Assembly: GCF_021155765.1 (NCBI RefSeq)
Contig: NC_060105.1
Coordinates: forward strand, 4,030,001-4,094,000
Origin: Diprion similis
Lineage: Eukaryota > Arthropoda > Insecta > Hymenoptera > Diprionidae
Reading direction: 5' to 3'
DNA: 64,000 nucleotides
The notes beneath the pieces are model-generated. The model had not been told where the DNA came from and made no database searches. It saw only the letters and a program-made list of their open reading frames with translations. The translations under genes were made by a program, and so were the position numbers. Shown here piece after piece: positions 1 through 12,785 of the stretch (position 1 is its first letter; every line of letters begins with the position of its first letter).

Positions 1-929
1 TTTTTCAAACCCCCAAGTTGTGTCCTCTTTTCCGCTTCCGGAAGCGTCGACTTCTCCAACTGTACGTATCCGAACTGCAGGAGTAATCCAACCGGAAACT
101 CGCATCCTTATCATTTTTCAAACTTTTTACATTGCAGCACTGCTTCGACGTGAGCTCGGGAATATCTGCGGCTGCAATTATACTCCACACCAAAGTATAT
201 TTCGCACTTCCAGTAGACGAGGGTAAAGCAACAAGATCCTCGTTATTCGAATCCCTATTCCGGTGTGAAAAAGGTCCTTCGAAACTAATCACCAACGTTT
301 TGTAGAACTCGCTTTCAAATTTTTGGGGAAAAGTATGAAGGGTGCGAGCTTTTCGGTCGCTTCTCGGTGACGAGAGGCTCGCCGAAATCAACCCCGATTC
401 TCCCAGCTAGCCGACAATTAATTCACGAACTTTGAGCGTAACCAATCGAGCATGGTAGAGAATCAGGAAGAGCCTTACAGCGGGTTGTTCGTTCGCCTCT
501 TAACCTCGTTTCGTATAGATGACCCGGGTTAATCGAATCATCGGGGGTGTTACAAGCGTTATCAAGAGGACTCAATCCGCAAGGTCGATGGTTGGGTAGA
601 CAGAGTGTGGTACTAAGGTCGAGAGAAGCAGCTGCCTATGTTAAGGCGGCTTTCCTTCGAGTGTCGAACATCGATCGTGTATACCGAATGAATTAAGGTC
701 ACCGTCATTCTCCGTGTATAGGGGATGGGGGTGGGGGTGGAATATGAGCTGGCGTTTCCTCCTCTTTCCTTTTCGCCTTTTCCGACGACAAGCGACCTTG
801 GGAATTTGGAACACCATGACGATTCTCCATCGAAGAGTTCGGGGCGACTTACGCCCCTGTAAATCGCGCCCAGTTACGGGCCTGACTGGGGGAGTCTCGG
901 CAAAGATAACGCGAGCTGAAGCCATTTAG
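1..929. other. Non-coding sequence at left edge
   Basis: I see no supported gene here. Open frames on both strands are short and resemble no family I know. The minus-strand frame near the left edge (5-391) has no clear splice signals. The stretch probably belongs to an intron or intergenic region, possibly the long first intron of the minus-strand receptor gene that begins at 12785. Confidence 0.4.
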
Positions 930-1172
930 ATAAAAGTGAAGGTTATATTAAATTTACACCCACCGAGTCTCGACCCGAACTCCGATTGGCCGACAGTTCT
1001 GGGGCTCGGATGCAGGCGGGGCGAGTACGGGAAGAAGATTAGCGAAACGAGGGCCAAGGAGGCCAAACAACTCGACGACGTCGAAAATGTTGACGAAGTT
1101 TCGGATTTCTGTCCATCGGAGGCGGAAGAAAATTCATACGTCTATACTTTCCACGTACCAACGGCACGATAG
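930..1172 (+). CDS. Possible 3' terminal coding exon, unknown protein
   Basis: This is an open frame closed by TAG at 1170-1172. Its second half looks coding, with charged residues (many Glu, Asp and Lys) and few rare codons. There is no convincing ATG. Acceptor-like AG dinucleotides inside it, one just before 1016, could begin an exon. A canonical AATAAA lies at 1359-1364, about 190 bases past the stop, as expected for a last exon. The C-terminal residues include F-C-P-S-E and end H-V-P-T-A-R. I do not recognise a family. If real, the rest of the gene lies to the left of the window and this exon would be nested on the opposite strand within the receptor gene's first intron. A chance open frame is equally possible. 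Confidence 0.22.
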   Translation: MKVKVILNLHPPSLDPNSDWPTVLGLGCRRGEYGKKISETRAKEAKQLDDVENVDEVSDFCPSEAEENSYVYTFHVPTAR

Positions 1173-1358
1173 CGATTATGGATGAATCGACGTTTGTCGT
1201 GAATCTTATCTTCGTGAATCTGAGCTAGTGTTTGATCTCCAAGAACCCTGGGGATGATTTGGGGGATATTTTAAATTTGTGAAGAAAAAATCTACCTCTA
1301 CGTAAAATCCGACGAGTCTGACTCGTCCTCGAGAGTTTCCGACTCGTTCTTTGTGTCA

Positions 1359-1364
1359 AATAAA
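1359..1364 (+). promoter_or_regulatory. AATAAA polyadenylation signal candidate
   Basis: A canonical hexamer lies 187 bases after the stop of the candidate terminal exon. It means little unless that exon is real. Confidence 0.2.
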
Positions 1365-4300
1365 TTTTTCCTCCTATAAGCTTTTCCCCAACTTCGGAAC
1401 CTCATTGTTCGATGCTTCTTTTTACCACGCCTGTTCAACTAGCCGCATAGCTTCTCTCGCAGGTTTTATAAACTTAACGAAAAGTTGGCTGCTAACTTCT
1501 TTAAATTATATAATCGCTACGCGTGCTTGAAGAGTTCCGTACTCTTGTGAATAATTTTCATGGGATTTTTACGGGAAAAGTGCGGTGGTCTGGCTAAGAA
1601 TACGTAAATATATTCCCAGTTAACGAGCTGTTAACGTGAGGTAATCACGTGGCAATTATTTTCTAAATTTTCACTCTCTCCTTCAGTTTTTTTTTTTTTT
1701 TTATGAAAAAATAATTTTAGGTCAATGAAATTCGATATTTTTGGGAAATATCTTGCTTCTTTTCGTGTGAAGTAAACAAGCCGTGTACCGCGTGTCAAAA
1801 ATAACATAAGGAAGAAGCCGTATCTGCGGAAAATATAATTAACAGCTCTACGAAAGCCGCGAGAGTCCAAGGGGCGGAATTTACGTACATCTGGTAAAAA
1901 CATGACAAGGATACGAAAAAAATTTCCTGCATCGAAACTATTCATTATAGTATTTCAACTTGAAGTTGACCATTCAAATAGTTCTCGTACGTAAAAAATT
2001 TATAAAAGTATAAAGTAATATAATCTTGACTCATTAGCGAAGTCGAGTTCGGAAACTGTCTAATGGCTGCAGCTGCTCGTTGAGAGGAAACGCAAGCTAC
2101 AGAGAGAGAGAGAGAGAGAGAGAAAGTGTGAAAAAAGTAGAACGAAAATTAGAAGAAAAAAAAAGCAGTTACCGGATAAGAGACAAGAGAAGAAGAGAGA
2201 GAAAAGGGAGAAAAAACACTACCAGCTAGGCTAGTTTAAATGCAAGGATTTGCTTTCGCAAAGGCGTTCAAATGTAAATGAGAAACTCTCGAATGAGAAT
2301 TTTTACGAACGAACTCGAGACACCTACTTCCACCACTTAACTGTATAGTAGCTATACATACCTACATATATATACACCTATATACCTTTATATACATACA
2401 TATATATATATGTAGGTAAGTTACGTAGGCATCTAGCCAGCTTGAAAACTTTTCTCAAAATATATAACCGTGAGAGCTGAGCGGCTCTTCGCAGGCCAAT
2501 TAAACGATAATAATCCTTCACTTTTCCACAACACGTTGCTGATGGGTATATTTTCCCCAGAAAAATTACGCCTCCTAAATCAACCTAAAATCAACCACCG
2601 TTTTTTCCGTTCTACAAAGCTCGATTGCGTTTTTTACTCCGATATTTTTGTTCCGCTTAAGGTTATTTTTATTAGATATAGATAATCAAGGGTAAGTGAA
2701 ATATCGGTTATAACTTGATGGTGTGTACTTATTTCTATTATATGTTTATCCATCGTTTTTCCGTGCTTGTAATACGTGCTGAAGAAATACTCGGCTTCAA
2801 GAGCTGTGAAGTTGAGTCCGACCGACAACGCCAGAAATTTATTTCACGAGAATAAGTCACGTGTGAGAAAAATGAAGTCCGAGGAAAATAAATTAGAGAA
2901 AAAAAAAGAAAAATTAGCCAGCTCTTAATTAACGCTGTCGCAGGTACGTGATATATACGAAATCGAAGTATCGGTTAATTGGAATATAAATTACTGGTCA
3001 CGATAAGCGAAAGACGGTAATGATTGAAAAAAAGAAAGCAACGAAATTTTTGTTGGATATTTTTTGGGAGGAGAAGAAAAAAAATGTCGCATCTTGAAAA
3101 ATTGATTGTTTATACCGTTGAGGGATTTTTTTCGCCCGTGATAGATTCCGAAAGTTTTTTTTTCCGATTGTCAATCATGTCTGTCGATCCGTACATGCAG
3201 ACAACTTTGGACAATATTTCTTTGCAGCTTAGCCTGTAGAGGCGAGCTCCGTCGAGACAAAACCCTTGGAGGAATGAACTTTAACTCGGTTACGCAAGGC
3301 TGACTTGGCGGGTAATTCGATCGAACCATGCCCGCGGCTATTCGCGCATCAAAGGATTCGACAAGGCCCGGAGAAAGGACCCCGAGATTCAAAGAATCCC
3401 CAGAAAACTCCCAGCAGCAGGCTTGATTATTGCGGCAAATCTAGTCGCAGATTAATATGGTCCCGATGAATCGAGTCCGACCGACTGATTGTAAGCTGAG
3501 TTTAATAACTCATTCGCCTGGATTGCGCAAAATTTATATTAAAAGAAGGAAAAGAAGAAGAAAAAAAAATTAAAGCAGGTACCTAAAGTAAAAGAGAGAG
3601 GAGGAAACTGGGAAAGTCAGCGAGACGATAAAATCCTGAATTTATAGAGTCCGAGGTGAGAAGACGAAGCGAAGTGTGTAGATATTATATATCTTCTTCT
3701 TCGAGTGTTCTACGCCTGCGTATAAGATCCGTTAAAAAGCTCTGAGCTACGTAAGGTTGAACAATAAAGTTACTCGGCGACCGTAAAAGGAAACGGCAAA
3801 AGGTAAACGTCACGGATCTTTGAAAAGATTAGCTTTATTACTTACTGCAGGAAGAGTGGAGAGCGGAGTAGTTGAAAACTAGAAAGTGGGTTGAAATAAC
3901 GAGAAAAAGGGAGAAACGAGGGAGGCGTGGATAGTCGAGATAGGAATTAATTGCGGAGCTTTCGTCAGCGATAAATGAGCCCGTGCGTACCTCGGCGTTT
4001 AATCAACCCGACGGAAATCCGAGTTTCCCATTCAATTCCCACCCGCCTTGAGCGCCTGTAATTAGCTGTTTTTTTCTCAAAGCGCAAAATTTCAATCCGC
4101 GACTAATTCGACCGCGCGCGATTCTTGCTCGATCATAATTTTCCCCCCTTCAGAGTTCTCCGGACTGCAAAGTGCTTGCTTTCACCAGGTTTGACTTCGC
4201 TGACCTCTCTTGACCGCACGAAATGCCTTTGATGAAATGCTTTGATCATTCCAATACCACCGATTCCTCATTAAATTCCAATGGCGAACCTGCCAATCAC

Positions 4301-5701
4301 GAGCTTTTCACTCTCCGATTATTCATCCGAGCTTATTTCAATTTCTCAGAGTAACGTCAGGTTAATTTCTGTGTTTTCCTAATTGAAAAAAAGTCAATTA
4401 AAGCTTCACAAGGTTGGTCAGAGGTCTTTAAAGCTAATCGAAAACACGTATTATCTTCAGTTGTAGTAGTTTCCATCCTGCCAACTGACTTAATACTTGA
4501 CATATGACACTTAACCGTGGAGTGACGTGAAATTTCTGAGCGGTGAAACTTGAAAGTCGAAAGTTCGTAGCCAGAGATAGAGAGAGAGAGAGAGAAATTT
4601 GCAAATCTTACGATCTGGATACGCGGAAGTAAGATGATATGGCAAATTTCGTCGGAGTGTAGGTACATGGAAGCCAGGTTATACCTAAGCCCTGCAGATT
4701 GGAGTAACGCAAGAGCCAGCTAAGCGCGTTATCTTCGGTAATAACGATGCCCAAGTCTCGAAATAGGTACGCGCTCAAACTATTCGTTATCATCACACCA
4801 GATTAACCTAATCAAAAGCTAAACTGTAACAGCGATCCAGAGTGCATTCCTCACGCGGTACGAACGGCTTCATCCCGAGCTTATACATATGGATGATGAA
4901 GCGGCGGTTTGGTCTCCTTGTTTAAGGGGATCGGTTAGCTAAGAATCGATGCTTTTTATTCTCTAATTTTATTGCGATCTACTCTAACGCGAAAAAAAAA
5001 TCGGAGGTTCTGAAAAAGTTAGTGTTAATCCCTAAAAAAAATTTATTAAAAACCTTGGAGATTCATTTGATTTCGTTAAGAAATTTGATTTTTCAGCACC
5101 TAGTCATTTCAATATTGCCACTTCATGATCGTAATCAATATTCATGAAATATTGAATATTTAACTTGTAAATTTGTAGAAAAGTATGGTCTTCTCAATAG
5201 ATCGAATGAATTAGACTTTCAACAATTTTGAAACAGTTTGAAATGTATGATCGATATCCAAGCTGTGCGTTTATAATTCCAGTACTTTCTATTACCGAAA
5301 ATATTATCCACAGAGATCTGGTTACCTTAGAAATACAATAATTTGATGAACAAGAAGCTTGCAACTTTGTCGAGAAAAAATAAATAAAAAGCGGCGGATC
5401 TTTGGCAACCTACAACCTCCTCGAGGAAAGTTTCTTTACTTTTCATCTTCCACGAGTGAAGCGCAAGCTTTCATCAAGCTAGTTTCCTCGTTAATTAGTT
5501 GCAGCTTTGTGGCTGCTACTGTTTTCACTACAAAGATCGCGCGCGGCGTTTGATCCGGCGTTAAATTACCGCTGATATCGTTGCTTTCGCGATCTCGTTG
5601 GCGCGAGTTTGCGTGAGTCTTCATCCGGTATCGGAGCGTCGATTATGGCGCGGTGAACCAGAGCTTGGTCAAAGGACGAAGAGGAAGAGCGTAGTAATTG
5701 T

Positions 5702-5721
5702 GCCCGGGTTTAAACCCGGGC
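5702..5721. repeat. Perfect 20-bp palindrome
   Basis: The sequence is its own reverse complement over 20 bases: GCCCGGG, a TTTAAA centre, then CCCGGGC. There is no spacer, so the arms could form a cruciform with at most a tiny loop. No gene or promoter is recognised beside it. Confidence 0.9.
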
Positions 5722-7906
5722 GGAGGTTTGGATAAACCGCGAGCCGCTGACGGATCATTCGCCCCTCATTCCCAAAGTGGAAAAGACCCGACGCTAAGAG
5801 AGAGAGAGAGACTTTGAGAGTATTGTAGCCCCGTTAATTGACGCCCATTAAACGAATGCGGAAACAGAGTTTCGCCGTCTTTCTCTAGCTGCGAGCTCCG
5901 AGCTCGAGAAGTTTTTTCAATGAATTTCTGCTGAATTGATACTCGGCCTTTGTCGCTAAAAGCCCCGGGATAACGATCATCGTTATTATTATTGTCGCCT
6001 CGGTGCAACGACGATAATTAGGCGAGAGTGTAATTCTCGTGAAAGAGTTTAGCGAAGACGTCTTCACCGCCTCTCCTCGGATACCCAACGAAATATTGGA
6101 TCTTAACTTCTTGGAGAAGACTGCCGAAAGGATACGCGCTTCTTTAAGGTTGTTCTGTACCGAAGCTGGCAAGGAACCGGGTTCGACAGGCTGATCTCAT
6201 CGCCGAAATGATTCCCAGCACCACACCCCGCCCGACAATATCAGCCTGCTAACCCTGTCCTGATGTATTTGATTTACTTTACCCTTCCTTAGGGAAATAA
6301 CAACTGGATTTAGGCTGGCTATCAGCCAGCCCTAGAACTTCTCGTTATAGTACTGCAGGCTCCAAGTTTATAGAGAACCAAAAAACTTGACGATATAAAT
6401 TTTCATTTGAATTTATTAATTTCTTCTCGAAATATTACCATTTTTATTTGATTTTTTATAATTTTGTTATTCAAATAATTGAAAAAGTACTGAACCAGCT
6501 ATTAAAGCAAAAGTCTGATCAGTTCTAAGTTTGGAAAAGCCGCATCGATCGTGACCAAAATTATTGAAATCGCGCGTGAAAATGATTGGAGGTGATTCTG
6601 TGATTCTGAACTTCATTTTCGGATTGATTACAACAACTTCATTCCTTTTCTGAAAACGAAGAAACGGGAAGTTGAATATTGAGATTACGAAAAGATCAAT
6701 CTGGTGTATAATGTGTGGAAAAAGGGATGTCGAATCCTGTCAATTTTTTGGCTCGCGGTAGGATTGACGGACCGTTTCGACGCCGGTTTCCTGTTTCTTA
6801 TCCCCTTTCCTCGACGGTGTCGGCGTTCAATTATTGATTTTGTAATAAACACCGTCACGACGTAAGAAAGAAACACGTCTACACACACATTTGTCGAGAG
6901 CATATACCTCCGTTTTTTTACTGCGTGCAGAGTTAGAATTGCTTCCCAATTTTAGGGTGAATTGTTTTATTCTAAGCCCTGCGTAATCGATCAGGGAAAG
7001 TTAATCGGGGAAAATAAAAGAGAAATGGAATTCCAAATTTCGGGACTTCATATTTAAAAGTGCAAGCTTTGGCATTATTCGCACCTTAAGATATCTCCAC
7101 AGCACAAGAACAGGTTATCTGAAATCCAGAAGACTCTATTTCGCTCAATATAACCCTTTTCTCACACCCTTTTCGATTCGTTTCTCCCCACAGTGGTGGT
7201 AAAACGGTACATATATATGCGTGTGGGTATATACATACACACTGATACAGGCCGTGGAGAATGAGTAAAAGTAAACGAGTTGACGGTACGAAGCTGAATT
7301 CCAGCCCGAAAAGAACCGCGGAAAAGTGTTTTTGCAGAATTGGCGGATTTTCGCCCGGCGGGCGAGCCGTTTCAACGGGTGTCGAGAAAATCGCGTGTTA
7401 TCTCAACTTTATCGCACTTCGTGCTAGAAGACACGTCAAATCCTACGTTGCAAAAAGAGTTGTTCAAAAAACGAACACCGAGATAAATTTCTTCCTGCGA
7501 TTACAATAAAAATTCCTCAACTATTTTCATTTTCTACCAAAATTAAAAAATACAGTTCCACTGAAAAAATGAAAATTAGTTCTTTAGCCGTAACAATAAA
7601 ATATTACAACAAAATTTTCCTCTATAATTCAAACGATATTCAAAATCATTTATATAATTGTAACGATACCCATATTTTTATACATATATACATATTCCGA
7701 ATATGAATCGCACGCGAATCGTCGCAATAAAAGATCAAAGCATCGAGGAAGCACGAATTCGCATCGATACAGAGAACTGCACGATAAGTAGAGCCGTAAG
7801 AGAATGCAGGGATCATTTTCCCTGTTCCCTTGGAGTTTCCCGGTTTTCCTTTACCGCTTCTGGCTTTTCGCCCGATCGCTTATCCCGCCGTTCTCGTTCT
7901 TCGCTA

Positions 7907-7925
7907 GGGGGGGGGGGGGGGGGGG
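7907..7925. repeat. G19 homopolymer
   Basis: Nineteen consecutive G residues. It interrupts a chance open frame and is likely length-variable. Assembly across it may be imprecise. Confidence 0.9.
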
Positions 7926-8883
7926 CTTTTCTCTCTGCACGAGGACGGATGAACTCGTCCCCCAGGGAACCGCATCGCGGAGTTCTTTTGGCCCGGAATT
8001 CTGGATCCCCGCCTAATACGGCACCTAGACTACAAAATAACCGACCGAGTAGGGAAGTTCGAGCCTCTCTAATCGCGTTTAGTTTCTTTCTCCCCCTGAA
8101 ACGATGCCCGTTTTGGGAACAATGGAGCCACTTTGTTGCTCTCGATTCCCGTCATCGAAAATCGTTGAGGATTCTTCGTCGTTCGAGAAAAGACATTTTC
8201 CGGTATAAGTGGGGGAGAAATAAAAAAAATTGAAATGTTTATTGATATAGCGATGGAAAATTTTGGGCAAAATCTTAATTTCATTTTTCTTTTTCAAAAG
8301 TGTGGGTATCGAATGAATTTTGAAGTACGGATCTATATCAGGAGCCTGAACGATGTGATTGAAAAAAGCAAATCAGGTGAAAGGAAATGGCGTGGAATAA
8401 TTAGGTCGAGAAATGTCAAGCGCAGCTGTGAAATTACATTCTTGGACATTGCGTAACGAAAATCTGTTTTGCGAGGTCAAAATAATAATTACGGTGAATC
8501 GCGTGAATCAATACTGAACAGGGTTTCAAACTCAATTGTACGTTAATTGAAATTTCAATGCTGTTGATGTCGAAACACGTGTAACCGTTGAGGGTATGAC
8601 CGACACGTTTCGCGAACACATTGATACCCTGGATTAATAAATACGTCCGATATAATCCGGCTTCGACAAATCCAGCATGCAGAGCTGGAGAATCTCTCGA
8701 ATTCACAAAACACCTCTCCACGTTTGTCCCCCCGAGGGGGATGAAAGCTCTGCACAGGTGGTGCCGAACAGACGCGAGAAAATTCGAAGCCTAGCTATCC
8801 CTCCACCTCCCTTTTCATCCCCCGACACAAGTCCTCGATTCTAATAACTGCAGCTTTCGATTTCAGTATTGTAAAGCGACAGG

Positions 8884-8901
8884 CAGCAGCAGCAGCAGCA
8901 G
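8884..8901. repeat. (CAG)6 trinucleotide repeat
   Basis: Six uninterrupted CAG units in apparently non-coding DNA. Confidence 0.9.
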
Positions 8902-11900
8902 CCACGAGGACGATAACACATATCATCGGCGTTATTCCGCAGCGTTTTGCACGCAGATTTCATCGTACATTTCTCACATCACATATGTAGGTACGTTATC
9001 CATGTACATGTATGTACCTTATACGTACCTACACTCGCGAAATTAACCTACTTTCACGGAGATATCACTCGGCGGGAAAATCCCAGGAGATTTACGACTA
9101 GGGGATGAAGTTGAGAAATATATACATATTGAAAACGTGTAAAAAGAAGACGTAATAAGAGAGCAAAGTAAATAAATGATGAAGGATTCGATCTCGAACC
9201 GCCAGCAGAGGATCAAACCCGCTTTGAAACTCTGTCAAACTGTCGTTTGAAGCTTTTAAAACAGCTGTATAAAATTTTTAAACTCTCTCAGAAATCGCCA
9301 ACAGCCACGTGATACTTTTATCCAAACGCAGAACGCGCAAACACAGAAGGTATGTGATACGTACGCGTTTATTTTCTGCCTCCACCTGCATGCGCCCCGG
9401 ATCGGGAAGTTGATCAGAGGGATACATATGTAGGTAATCTGAGATAACAACGGAGCTCGCAGGGGCGTTGAAAAACTCCTTAGTCGTATCGTTAAGTTAA
9501 TATTTTAGTCCCAGAATTTCTCCGCAGCTACGAAGGTGTGAAAAGGGGGTTAAATTTTTTTGTTCCGCAACCTCCTCTACATATATATATATATATATCT
9601 ATATATATACGCAAAGGAAAGAGACGAGGAGATTTATTTTCTCTGTCCGTTATCTCGGGGACGAATCCTGCAGCTGCGGTGACGCTGAAAATTTTATGAA
9701 GACCATTTGAAAACGCGGTATCCGAGGGCACTTTTTTCATTCCCCTATTTTTTTCCTCCCCCTAGTTCGAGCGGAGCACCGAAACCCGTGAATTCACCTG
9801 CTAATTGCCTTCGTTATAAGGAAAGCACGTGATTGAGGAAACCTGTGGCGAGTCGTTCGGCCTAAATTTTATCACCGCGTGTGTACGTTGTGGGTATTCC
9901 AATCGTAATTCCGGCTTGTTTCGAAACAAATAATTATCAAAAACGAGAAATAACAAGTTTCGAATTCGATGAACAACGTCGATCGCCACTGGAGGGTTAT
10001 TCGATTGTTTTTTCTTGTTTCTTTTTTTTTAGGTCAAGCGCTTTCCCAGCCAAGATTTTTGAATACGGATATGGAAAATATTGAAAGCCCCGAAGCACTT
10101 GAAGAGTTTTAAAGGTTGGTTTAAAAAACGCGTCAAATTTTCCTTTATTCGAAAATTCGAATTCGAATTCGAGAATTTACCTCGGGAAGATAAGAAAAGA
10201 TCGCAGCATCGCGAGAGTAACAAGACGAACGTGAAACTCGAGAAAAATAAAGGAGAGCTGAAACCTCGGGCACACAAAGAAAAGCGGAAATATCATTCCT
10301 CGCAAGCTTGCGCAGATTTCTAATTTTTCCATCAACGATAGAGATCCACAATTATTTCGTAAATTATACCTGACCAATGTTCAAGCTTTCCATCATTGTG
10401 TTTTTATTTTACCATCGTTTTATTTTCATTTCGCAGGCTGTTATACAATATTATAAGGGTCCATAATAATTATTTTCACCAGTACTTATCGTTTCACGTA
10501 GATTTCGCGTTACGCTGAATTCTAACTCCTTATACACGCAGAGAGAAATTCCTTCTTCCTTTCACGCTGATTTCGCTGAAGTTCAGAGGTCAATTGGAAC
10601 GAGTTGACATCGGTGTATATACATATATATATATATATACTTAGGCACGATTGATCGAAGGTATTGAATTGAAATATACGGGAGACGGGAATTTTTATTT
10701 ATTGATTTACTTTTTTCTTCATTTTTCATTTTTCTACCAACCCTCGAGGAAATATAAATATATTCCACACCTTTTTCCCGTTTTCTCCGAGTTTTTCATC
10801 CTCGAGTTTCTAGGGCGCGCTGGTCTTCGCGAAGCGAGAACTGCTTTTCGTTCAGGTAAAAGGTTCGGGAATCCCAGCAGATACACGGTATAAATAAACC
10901 GATGTACCTACTATCGGCTGTGATTTCGGGGCGAAGACGAGCTCCTCGAGGAGTTCAGATTTCCCGACACGCACCTCGCAGGTCCGAGCTAAAATGATGC
11001 CCACCCGATTTATGGCCCCCAATGGCAGCCACGCCGAACGGTTTATTCGATAAATATTGAGCGAGCACGTCAGGCACGGATGGTACTACATAAAAATACC
11101 GTGTATAAACGACCCTCAAGGATTCCGGTAACGTCGCTCATGCTTCGCTGTGCTTAAAGCAAAACTGCAACCCCCGAAGCACGCTATGTGAAAACGAGAT
11201 CGCGGACAATGGAAGAGAGAAGCCTCCGGTCGGGTGGGTGGATGGATATGTACGAGTATAAATTTAAGTTCGCAGTATTCTTCCTACGCTCAGCAGAGCT
11301 CTTCGCTTTTACCAGAAAATCGTGATGTGGAACGTGGATAAAAATTTCATGCCAGACCCTCAAGGGTCGCTGGGGTTGTATTATACGTTCTAAACAAAAC
11401 TGTGCCGATGAGAAATGAATTTTTAAGACAGTCTTGATGCTTCTTATGTTATCAAAATTGGAAGTTTCTTTGCTGGAATTTAACGCTTTTGGATTTTCAT
11501 CCACATTGCGGAATAGTCACTCTACTTTTGAGCCGTGATTATGAGACTTTTGGAGAGAACTTCTTCTATGGTTAGACGTACATCCTGAAGTTCCTGAATC
11601 GAGGATTTAATAAATATCGGAAAAATGATGACGAGCAGGAAATTCTCGGTATGTTTAAGTAGGAGAATGAAGAGAGCTTTCGAAGAAGGGTGCTGCAAAA
11701 GAACATGCCACACCTTCCTAGAGCTTCTAAGCATATTAAAATTCTTTGGTCCACGTTCCCGGGCGTATAAAACCTTAATGCCGTTAGTACATAATAAAGC
11801 TGGCAAAGTGTCTCTCGATTCGTTTCAAGATTTAATAATGACCACGTCAGAATCTTTTCTCCGATCCTACGGCGTGCTGTTGGATTTTATACGCACGGCA

Positions 11901-12712
11901 CAATAAGAATCGATGCCAACATTAATTTAGGAAGAATTCGCAAGGCACACGTGCGTCCGCATTTTAATTCGCGCGTTTTCACTATCAACCCTGGAATTCA
12001 AATATCCCTTCTCCTCCGCTTTCAAATAACATCGCTATTTTTTTCTCAAAAATTTCTTGACAGACAGAATCGTCATATCGTATTTCCGAAAGTAATGAAA
12101 GAGGAATTTACAATTTAAACGCGTTTTACAATAATCCTAAATCCTAGGAGAATTATCAAGTCGAAATCTTCGAAAGCGTTTCAAAATCCAGACTAACAAT
12201 TTCTGTTTTTTGAAAATCATTATAACCGACAGAGTAATTATCTCGGCAGTTATTTTCGCCGAGGGTAAGAAATCCCGGATGCTGCACAGCTGCAGAGGTT
12301 CAAATTAATAGTCAGCTTGTCGCGAGGGGCGGAGTATTGTGGCGTTTCTTTTATATCCGTGACCCCGTTGCCTCCTTATATTCGTTATATTCATAAGTCA
12401 AGAAACGAGACGAGCGGTCGATGTTACAAGGCGAGAATCGCGCCTCGCACAGTCGTTATTATATTTACACAATAATAATTAGCGCAATTTTCATGGTCTA
12501 AGAAACGATTTCGCAGGATTTTTGACTTTTGAATAATTTCAAAATCCAGCAATCACGCTCAGAATTTTCTTCAACTTCAAATCAGCGTAATTAGATTTAT
12601 CTTGAGGGCGAATTTCGCACCCCTAGTCATCCCCGATCGCAAAAATTGTCAAAATTCAAGACATCTTTAAGCTGCTTCCACTTGAGAATAAGAATTGAAT
12701 AATTCAACTCAC

Positions 12713-12785
12713 CGATTCTTATGACTGGAGGAAGCGACACGGCAGTTGTCACCAGAATAACGATGATGACGTACTGCAACGCCAT
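12713..12785 (-). CDS. First coding exon, likely ionotropic glutamate receptor
   Basis: The minus-strand ATG at 12785 lies in a strong insect context (ACAAAATGG). It opens a 24-residue signal peptide, M-A-L-Q then a hydrophobic V-I-I-V-I-L-V core, ending S-L-P-P-V-I-R-I-G. A consensus GTGAGT donor follows at 12712, splitting the Gly codon in phase 1. The boundary motif P-P-V-I-R-I-G is how insect kainate-class glutamate receptors begin their mature amino-terminal ligand-binding domain, usually continuing G-A/G-I-F. By family knowledge the product would be a synaptic ligand-gated cation channel subunit. That rests on about eight residues, so other secreted or membrane proteins remain possible. 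An in-frame ATG at 12809 would add eight residues (M-I-F-Y-K-V-D-K), but the internal ATG has the better context and a cleaner signal peptide. Downstream exons were not found at lower coordinates. Confidence 0.5.

Larger units (their letters stand above)
1365..12712. other. Long non-coding stretch, probable receptor intron
   Basis: About 11 kb is AT-rich and broken by stops in all frames. It contains (AG)n at 2101-2123 and 4577-4594, a G19 tract at 7907-7925, (CAG)6 at 8884-8901, AT-rich runs near 9585 and 10620, and a perfect 20-bp palindrome at 5702-5721. The simplest reading is the first intron of the minus-strand gene whose first exon ends at 12713. I found no second exon encoding the expected start of a glutamate-receptor amino-terminal domain, so the intron likely continues beyond base 1. 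Confidence 0.4.

Noticed and set aside
7703..8233. 176-codon plus-strand frame
   Set aside because: It runs through a G19 tract and has Ser/Arg-rich random composition; no domain or splice support.
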